NCBI GenBank assembly: GCA_027307235.1
Contig: DAHUXH010000006.1
Location: 109,862 to 173,861 of the forward strand
DNA length: 64,000 nucleotides
Reading direction: 5' to 3'
Source of the DNA: Vulcanimicrobiota bacterium
GTDB lineage: Bacteria > Vulcanimicrobiota > Vulcanimicrobiia > Vulcanimicrobiales > Vulcanimicrobiaceae
The translations under genes and the position numbers were made by a program. The notes under the pieces are model-generated. The model was not told the origin of the DNA and ran no database searches. It worked only from the letters and a program-made list of their open reading frames with translations. Below are positions 58,359 to 64,000 of the stretch, in pieces. Positions within the stretch are counted from its first letter, which is position 1. Each line of letters begins with the position of its first letter.

Positions 58359-61114
58359 GACGTTGCCATCCCGTTCAGGTCAGGATCGAGCTCGCGCGGC
58401 GGAGCCCAGCGCAGCAACATGTCGCGCAAAGGTTCAAGCCGAACCGGCTTCGAGAGATAGTCGTCCATGCCGGCCGCAATGCAGGCGGCTCGGTCGGACG
58501 GCAACGCGTTGGCCGTCATCGCGATAATGGGGATGCGCAGTTGCGTCTCGCGCGCGGATTCGGCCACGCGAATCGCTCGGGTCGCCTCAAATCCGTCCAT
58601 CTCCGGCATCTGACAATCCATGAGCACGACGTCATACGAATCGATGAGCAGACGCTCAAGCGCCTCGCGCCCGTTGTTCACGACGTCCACGTCGTAGCCG
58701 AGCCGTCCAAGCTGCCGCACCGCGAGTTCGCGATTGATCGCATTGTCCTCGGCGAGCAGAACCCGTCGCCCGGCTCCGACCACGATCTCGCCGTCGTCGA
58801 TGTGAACGCGCTTCACGTCGATCGCACCCCGGCCGAGCGCGTTCGCAATCGCATCGAGAACACGTGACTGCGTGAACGGCGGCGAGATGACCCCGTCACA
58901 CCGCAAGTCCTGGGTAGGCTGCGCATGCCCGTCCCGTCCGGCATTGCGCATGAGGATGACCTTGACGTTGGCGAATTCCGCGTTGCGGCGAATCTCTCGT
59001 GCAAGATCATATCCACTCCCTTTCGGCAGGGTTTCGTCGATAATGGCAACATCGAATGCGTGGCCCACACGCTGACTCGCCCGCAGCGCATCAACGGCGG
59101 TGTCGGCATCGGTAACGACGTTGACATGCATCGACCACGAGTTTCCATAACGCTGCAGGATGCTCGCGATCTGCACGTCGTCTTCCACGATCAGCAGCCG
59201 CGTCTGAGCCAGCGAATGGTCGTGCGCGGCATTGAGTTCTTCATGAGCACTGGTGACGACACGTAAACTAAACACCACCGTTGTCCCCATCCCTTCGTGG
59301 CTCGTGACGTCGATCGTTCCGCCCATGAGTTCGACCAAGCGAACGGCGATCGACATCCCCAGCCCGGTCCCCCCATAGCGGCGCGTGGTCGAGCCGTCGG
59401 CTTGCGTGAACGGCTGGAACAAGCGATCCAAGGCTTCGCGCGACATGCCGATGCCGGTGTCAGCAACCGTGAAACGCAACAGAGCGGCACCGTCGAGCAT
59501 GCGCTCCATCTCGACCGCTATCTCGACGCTTCCACGCTCCGTGAATTTAACCGCATTGCCGGCGATATTGAAAAGCACCTGACGTATGCGACCCGGATCA
59601 CCGCGAAGCACCGCAGGCACATGCGGCGCGATGTACGTCGCAAGCGCCACACCTCGCCGTCGCATGCCGACGTCGAGCATCTTGATGACGCCTTCCACGA
59701 TCGGCAGCAACGAAAATTCGATCGTGTCGAACTCGATTTTCCCCGCCTCGATCTTCGAAAAATCGAGGATGTCGTTGATGATGCGCAAGAGCGCTTGCCC
59801 GGATTCGAAGACGGCGTCGGCAAAACGGCGCTGTTCCGCATCGAGCGACGTCTGCATGAGCAGTTCCGTCATGCCGATGATGCCGTTCATCGGAGTGCGA
59901 ATCTCGTGACTCATCGTCGCAACAAATTCGGATTTCAAGCGCGATGCCGAACGCGCTTCGTCGAGCGCCTGCGCCAGTTCGATCGCCGAGCGCCGTTGCT
60001 CCGTCACGTCGCGAACGACGGCGATGAGGATGTCTTTGCCGCCGAGCCTGACCGTGCGCGCGGTCGTCTCGATCGGAAACGTCGTGCCGTTCTTGCGGAC
60101 CGCCGTCGCTTCGACTATCGCTCCACCATGCGACGCGTCGACGTAGAACTTGGGAAGGTTCACACGCTCGTCCGGAAACCGCAAATCGCTTGCGTTCAAA
60201 CGCAACATCTCATCGTGGGTGTAGCCGTAGGCTTCGCACGCGGCCTGGTTGACGTCGATGAAACGATTCGCTTGCGTGTCGGTGAAGAAGATCGGGTTGA
60301 GCGAACTCTGCGCGAACAGCGCGTAACGCTCGAGTTCTTCTTGCCGCTCGCCTATGGTGCTCGCCATGGAGTAGAACGAGCGCTCGAGATCGGCGATCTC
60401 GTCGGTGCCGCCGAGCGGCTCCCCCAACGCCTCGCCCGCCCCGAACGATCGGGCCTTTCGCGCCAGCAATTCGATACGCCGCACCAAGTCGCGGCCGATA
60501 CCCAAGGCCATGAGCAAGCTCACCGTCAGCGCGATGGCCGCCAAGGCGATGAGCCCGGCCCCCAGGCGCGCCCATGCGGATTGTATGCCTCCCATGGATT
60601 CATCTTGTTCGATGCGCGCGCGCTGCTCGAGCTGTCCGATCAACGAGCGCAGGTGGTCCATCCGCTGCTTCTCGAGCAGCATGACCTTCGGGTTTCGCAA
60701 TGAGCGTGCGCCGCGGGCTCCCGTCGAAGTGGCGGCGCTCGAAAGAAATGCTTCTTGCACGCGAGCGCGCGCGATGATCTCGCCGGCGAGCGGAGCGATC
60801 CGAGCATCGGGTGCCGCAATCGCCTGAAGCTGCGTATACAACGAGGGCAACGTGGTTCGGGCGGCGTCCAGCGGGTCGAGGAAGACGCTCGATCCGGTGG
60901 CGACGTAGCCGCGCAATCCGGTCTCGGAGTCGACCAGGCGTGTGAGGAGTTGTTCCGACACGAGCAAGACCGCAGCGCTGTGCGTGGCTGCCGCCCGCTC
61001 CGCACGCGTCACGACGAGGAGCCGCCACGTGGCGACGCTCAGGACCAGCAAGAAGGCGAGCGGAACCGCCGCAAACAGCATGATCCGTGCCCGCACTCGA
61101 AATCGCGACGTCAC
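58355..61114 (-). CDS. Hybrid sensor histidine kinase with two receiver domains
   Basis: A 919-residue inner-membrane kinase. One helix (about 12-35), a CHASE3-type sensor (SETGLRGYVATG, 63-74), a second helix near 185-207, HAMP, PAS (265-370), HisKA with His403, and HATPase with NAVKFT, ADTGIGM and GGTGLGMSIA. The first receiver (639-755) keeps Asp693 but has Arg near the Thr position and SPP in place of the Lys-Pro motif. The second (785-905) is intact, with Asp833, Thr867 and Lys889. It overlaps the HD-GYP gene by ATGA. Confidence 0.94.
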   Translation of the reverse strand: MTSRFRVRARIMLFAAVPLAFLLVLSVATWRLLVVTRAERAAATHSAAVLLVSEQLLTRLVDSETGLRGYVATGSSVFLDPLDAARTTLPSLYTQLQAIAAPDARIAPLAGEIIARARVQEAFLSSAATSTGARGARSLRNPKVMLLEKQRMDHLRSLIGQLEQRARIEQDESMGGIQSAWARLGAGLIALAAIALTVSLLMALGIGRDLVRRIELLARKARSFGAGEALGEPLGGTDEIADLERSFYSMASTIGERQEELERYALFAQSSLNPIFFTDTQANRFIDVNQAACEAYGYTHDEMLRLNASDLRFPDERVNLPKFYVDASHGGAIVEATAVRKNGTTFPIETTARTVRLGGKDILIAVVRDVTEQRRSAIELAQALDEARSASRLKSEFVATMSHEIRTPMNGIIGMTELLMQTSLDAEQRRFADAVFESGQALLRIINDILDFSKIEAGKIEFDTIEFSLLPIVEGVIKMLDVGMRRRGVALATYIAPHVPAVLRGDPGRIRQVLFNIAGNAVKFTERGSVEIAVEMERMLDGAALLRFTVADTGIGMSREALDRLFQPFTQADGSTTRRYGGTGLGMSIAVRLVELMGGTIDVTSHEGMGTTVVFSLRVVTSAHEELNAAHDHSLAQTRLLIVEDDVQIASILQRYGNSWSMHVNVVTDADTAVDALRASQRVGHAFDVAIIDETLPKGSGYDLAREIRRNAEFANVKVILMRNAGRDGHAQPTQDLRCDGVISPPFTQSRVLDAIANALGRGAIDVKRVHIDDGEIVVGAGRRVLLAEDNAINRELAVRQLGRLGYDVDVVNNGREALERLLIDSYDVVLMDCQMPEMDGFEATRAIRVAESARETQLRIPIIAMTANALPSDRAACIAAGMDDYLSKPVRLEPLRDMLLRWAPPRELDPDLNGMATS

Positions 61115-61222
61115 CCGTACCTCCAGCCACCCAAGAAGAGGCGAGTGGAGCTATTAGGGGATCATCCGGCTGCGACCTTTATCGCCAGGATTCCCGCCCC
61201 TCCCGGCGGCGAACGAGGGAGC

Positions 61223-61738
61223 ATGCCGGTCCCCACCATCCCCGAACGGCGCCCCGGCGGCAGCCTGTCGGACTGCCTCGAAGTCATGACCCGCGCGGTC
61301 TTCCAAGCGGGCGTGAGTTGGGCGATGATCGCGCGGCGCTGGGACGGCTTTCGCGCGGCGTTTGCCGAGTTCGACGTGGAGCGTGTCGCGGGATTCGGCG
61401 ACGCCGACGTGGAGCGGCTCGCGGCTGACGAGCGTATACTTCGCAGTCCGCAAAAGATTCGCGCGACGATGAAGAACGCGCGCGCGCTCCTTGCACTGGA
61501 GCGGCAGGAGGGCGGCTTTCGCGCCTACCTGCGTTCGTTCGAGAACTACGACGCGCTGTGCGCCGACATCCGCAAACGCTTTGCGTTCATGGGGCCGATG
61601 AACGTCTGGTATTTTCTGTTTTGCGTCGGCGAGGATGTGCCGCGCTTCGAAGACTGGATTCCGACCATCACAGGCGACCATCCGCGCATGCGCGAGATGG
61701 TCGCCAAGGCGCGCGCGGAGGGAACATACCCCGCGTAA
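61223..61738 (+). CDS. DNA-3-methyladenine glycosylase I-like protein
   Basis: A 171-residue helical protein resembling Tag: FQAGVSWAMIARRWDGFRAAF, a SPQKIRATMKNARALL stretch and GPMNVWYFLFCVG. The family removes 3-methyladenine from DNA, but the classical N-terminal Cys/His zinc ligands are absent and the residue aligned with the catalytic Glu before GQQAG looks like Ala. It may be an inactive or divergent homolog. GAGGGAGC precedes ATG 61223. Confidence 0.78.
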   Translation: MPVPTIPERRPGGSLSDCLEVMTRAVFQAGVSWAMIARRWDGFRAAFAEFDVERVAGFGDADVERLAADERILRSPQKIRATMKNARALLALERQEGGFRAYLRSFENYDALCADIRKRFAFMGPMNVWYFLFCVGEDVPRFEDWIPTITGDHPRMREMVAKARAEGTYPA

Positions 61739-61741
61739 CCG

Positions 61742-62203
61742 CTAGTCGCCGGCCGATTCGTTCAGCACGCGTTCGATCGCGGCTTCGATGCGATCGTACG
61801 CTTTGTCTCCCGCCTGAAAATGCCGCAACTCATGCTTGCGGTTGAAGAGGTAGTACGCGGGCACGAACGTGTTGTCGAAGCGATCGACGAGCACGTGCTC
61901 GTTGTCGATGGCGACCGGCTGCGTGAGTTTCATTGCCTCGTGCGCATTCTTCGTCGCGGCGTCCACGTCGAGTTCTGACTCAAAGCGCGGTTGGTGCACG
62001 CTGATGAAGACCAGTCCGCGAGCAGCATAGGCGTCACGCCAGCCGTTAACCTGTTCGACTACTTCGTGACAGATGTGACACGTCGTAGACCAGAAGTGCA
62101 CGAGGAGCGGAAGACCGTCAAGGTCTTCCGCTTTCGGCTCGCCGTTTAGCCACGTCGAGACTCCCTCCAGTGAAGGGAGCTTCGTGTGCATGCGAAGTGC
62201 CAT
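61742..62203 (-). CDS. Thioredoxin-like protein (TlpA/ResA type)
   Basis: A 153-residue thioredoxin-fold protein without a signal peptide. The redox motif is WSTTCHICHEVV (Cys-His-Ile-Cys), with LLVHFWS before it and a cis-Pro position in DNTFVPAYYLF. Gene start directly abuts the peroxiredoxin stop, so it is most likely the reductant or partner of that peroxiredoxin in the cytoplasm. Confidence 0.85.
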   Translation of the reverse strand: MALRMHTKLPSLEGVSTWLNGEPKAEDLDGLPLLVHFWSTTCHICHEVVEQVNGWRDAYAARGLVFISVHQPRFESELDVDAATKNAHEAMKLTQPVAIDNEHVLVDRFDNTFVPAYYLFNRKHELRHFQAGDKAYDRIEAAIERVLNESAGD

Positions 62204-62758
62204 TTATGCCTTCGTGAGCAGCGCCTTGCCGGGCTTCCACTCGGCGGGGCAAAGACCGCCGGTCTGCAGCGCCTGCAGCACGCGCAGGGTCTCTTCGACG
62301 CTGCGCCCGACGTTGTCGTCGGTCACAACGGCGTATTTCAGCACGCCGTTGGGATCGATGATGAAAAGACCGCGTTGCGCGACGCCGCTCTTCTCGTCGA
62401 GAACGCCGTATGCGCGCGCGACTTCCTTGGTGAAGTCCGAAGCGAGCGGGTATTTGGTTCCCGCGATGCCGTTCTTGTCGCGCGGCGTGTTGAGCCACGC
62501 CCAGTGGCTGAAGACCGAGTCGGTCGAGCAGCCGAGGATCTCGGTGTCGAATTCTTTGAATTCGTCATACCGCTCGGAGAGCGCCGTGATCTCCGTCGGA
62601 CACACGAACGTGAAATCCAGCGGGTAGAAGAACAAAATCAACCATTTGCCGCTATAGTCCGAGAGCTTGACCTCTTTTCCGAGGTCCTTCGCTCCGGTTG
62701 CACCCTTCGTGCTCGCGAGCGCGAAGTCGGGAGCGGGCTTACCAACTTGTGCCAACAT
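62204..62758 (-). CDS. 2-Cys peroxiredoxin, AhpC/Prx1 type
   Basis: A 184-residue peroxidase of hydrogen and organic peroxides. The peroxidatic Cys lies in [13 protein letters not shown], the resolving Cys in [10 protein letters not shown], with [13 protein letters not shown] between. ATG 62758. No AhpF is nearby; the thioredoxin-like gene follows without a gap. Upstream is a long low-coding region, so its promoter should lie within about 62760-62860. Confidence 0.95.
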   Translation of the reverse strand: MLAQVGKPAPDFALASTKGATGAKDLGKEVKLSDYSGKWLILFFYPLDFTFVCPTEITALSERYDEFKEFDTEILGCSTDSVFSHWAWLNTPRDKNGIAGTKYPLASDFTKEVARAYGVLDEKSGVAQRGLFIIDPNGVLKYAVVTDDNVGRSVEETLRVLQALQTGGLCPAEWKPGKALLTKA

Positions 62759-63486
62759 GGACTCTGCTTACCACCTTTTGCTTGACGTCGAGATTCGTTC
62801 AAATTCCTGGGGCAACGGGCACCAACGACCCCTCGAAAGCGTGCCTGGTTGCACCGCCCATCCTAGCAAATTCTCCAGCAAAATGAAAATGACTTTCATC
62901 ACGGCTCGTCCGGGAGGTGGCTTGCTTGTTCACCTCTCCGGCTTTCAGCCCATCAAAACGGGCAATTCCTAGGAAGCGCCAGACCAACTAGGATGAGGCC
63001 TGCGGCGGATTTCTTACCGCCGCAACCAGCCGTCTGCTTTCGACCGTGCAGGCGGATTGGCGAAGTCCAATGCATCCCATTTGAGCGACTTATGTCGGGT
63101 TGCTTTTTGTCAGCGGTCTTCAAAGCTGCCTTGCCCTAGTGGGGCTGGTGGCACCTTACGGGAGCCCTACCTTATTTGGACGAGACGCTCACATCCAGCA
63201 ATGTTGAGGACACGCTCACAACATACTCCGCGATACGCTGTTGCGCATTGCCCTCGCACATTACCAATTTGGAACGAATCTTTCTTGAAAGAAATCTGAA
63301 AATACTAGAAGTGAGCTTCCGTAGTCTACCATATTGTCCGTATCGTCCGACGACCAACGACCAACATGGTGACTTATGCATTCACAAAAGAGAATGTGGT
63401 ACAGTGAAATGCATTCTCGGGAACGTAGAGGGTACGTCAAAATGAGTCTTTTCTGCAGCGATCCGAAAGAAAAGGATTCTTGAGCG
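62759..63486. other. Low-coding region with repeats, 728 bases
   Basis: No supported gene is seen here. Frames on both strands are short, with poor codon bias, and base composition is less G+C-rich than elsewhere (28 of 60 bases are G or C in 63301-63360). It holds two copies of ACGCTCACA (63185-63193 and 63212-63220) and an imperfect inverted repeat (63377-63385 with 63404-63413). It may contain the peroxiredoxin promoter and remnants of a mobile element. Confidence 0.6.
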
Positions 63487-63879
63487 ATGGGCGATTGCTC
63501 GGCGGGTCATGCGATCGTGACTGTTCCGCAAGGAATAACGCTACGTTTCCATCCTCGAACGCCACCGAGGGGCGATGTACGCATTGAGGAGCTTTGCGTT
63601 CGGTGCGGCGAGTTGCCGTCGCTATCCGGCCTGAAGGTTCACGACGACGATCTCCTGCGAGTCCTTGCACCGGAAAAGTTGCATACGTCGGGTAACGCGC
63701 GAGTATTCGGGTTCCCCGAGATGCCCACCATTACCGCGTTGACCCCGACGAGCATTGTGACGACAGACTCCGGCGGACGAATCGACGACAATTTGGAGCG
63801 CCTGCAGCCCAGATATTTGAACGGCCTGCTACGCAACAAGATGAAGTTCACACGCGGCTCCTGCCCTCTGTGTCTATGA
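63487..63879 (+). CDS. Hypothetical protein, weakly supported
   Basis: A 130-codon frame starting at ATG 63487. It has two CxxC pairs (CVRC near residue 38 and CPLC at the C-terminus) but no recognised family. Codon bias is mixed, and a competing frame exists on the other strand. AAGGA lies about 10 bases upstream of the start. It may be a remnant or an accessory gene. Low confidence. Confidence 0.3.
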   Translation: MGDCSAGHAIVTVPQGITLRFHPRTPPRGDVRIEELCVRCGELPSLSGLKVHDDDLLRVLAPEKLHTSGNARVFGFPEMPTITALTPTSIVTTDSGGRIDDNLERLQPRYLNGLLRNKMKFTRGSCPLCL

Positions 63880-63933
63880 TGGGTGAGACCAGCTAAACGG
63901 GAAAACTCATGAGGGCGAGTAAGGCTCCTGTTC

Positions 63934-64000
63934 ATGTCATCCAACTCCGAAGTGCGATCGCGTGCAAAGCATCGTACCTTTCCTGCCGATGAAAAGGCGC
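63934..64000 (+). CDS. Probable start of a transposase (cut by window edge)
   Basis: ATG 63934 opens a frame that reads MSSNSEVRSRAKHRTFPADE and continues to the edge. The KHRTFPADEK stretch is like the first helix of IS3-type transposase OrfA proteins (KRRTFSAEYK in typical members). Only 22 codons are visible, so the call is tentative; a different frame from ATG 63909 stops after 27 codons. Confidence 0.35.
   Translation, partial: MSSNSEVRSRAKHRTFPADEKA

Noticed and set aside
62886..63057. Minus-strand frame near 63000-63090 reading FANPPARSKADGWLRR before a stop
   Set aside because: Looked like a transposase C-terminus, but it is interrupted by a stop upstream and matches no family I can name.

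Overview
The window is a compact, gene-dense, high-G+C bacterial chromosome segment. About 65 genes can be supported, many overlapping by 1 to 20 bases, with one tRNA and few intergenic spaces. The protein set is mosaic. DivIVA, SepF, a YlmE-type PLP protein, WhiA, RqcP, CsaB and a DUF5693 protein are typical of Terrabacteria (Firmicutes/Actinobacteria-like). An OstA/LptD-like barrel, a DUF5916 barrel, lipoproteins and MacA-type adaptors point to an outer membrane. My inference is a diderm Terrabacteria lineage, possibly Candidatus Eremiobacterota (WPS-2). This rests on gene content only; no 16S rRNA gene is present.

Layout. 1-5230 (minus): a surface-polysaccharide operon read deoB > sugar-phosphate transferase > MurJ-family flippase > a fused GT2-GT4 glycosyltransferase that leaves the window at its left edge. 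5214-12647: outer-membrane and secreted proteins, a GT2 glycosyltransferase, a ParE-type toxin/antitoxin pair, pyrimidine nucleoside phosphorylase and an O-antigen ligase-like protein. 12644-21976: mfd, a small anti-sigma-type ATPase, a PpiC chaperone, mazG, a 3-aminobutyryl-CoA ammonia-lyase-like gene, a MATE exporter, rqcP and whiA. 21988-27384: the glycolytic operon gap-pgk-tpiA-gpmI followed by punA. 27418-29906 (minus): a small flagellar-rod operon flgF-flgG-flgJ-like-sigma factor-unknown. 30012-36217: a DUF5916 barrel, then a minus-strand block lgt-yggS-sepF-divIVA-leuB-YCII. 36310-39735: ccdA-lspA-rluD-tgt-RRM, convergent with ileS. 42568-45637 (minus): csaB and DUF5693 behind a structured leader RNA. 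45846-49939: a crotonase-fold protein, a LuxR-type regulator preceded by a tiny secreted-peptide gene, tRNA-Val and ctpA. 50023-53509: copA, tsaC/sua5, csaA. 53584-56956: a MacAB-type exporter. 56959-61114 (minus): hybrid histidine kinase > HD-GYP regulator > Hpt. 61223-62758: a Tag-like protein, a thioredoxin-like protein and a 2-Cys peroxiredoxin. 62759-64000: a lower-G+C, poorly coding edge with repeats and the first codons of a probable transposase.

How the genes work together: envelope building and division dominate (polysaccharide assembly, lipoprotein maturation by Lgt and LspA, SepF/DivIVA, CsaB pyruvylation). They sit beside a central carbon operon, a scattered nucleoside-salvage set (deoB, pdp, punA), RNA modification (rluD, tgt) and signalling. 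The stretches I consider most worth attention are the GT2-GT4 fusion, the structured leader ahead of DUF5693-csaB, the peptide plus LuxR pair, the flagellar-rod/sigma mini-operon and the kinase with a degenerate receiver.
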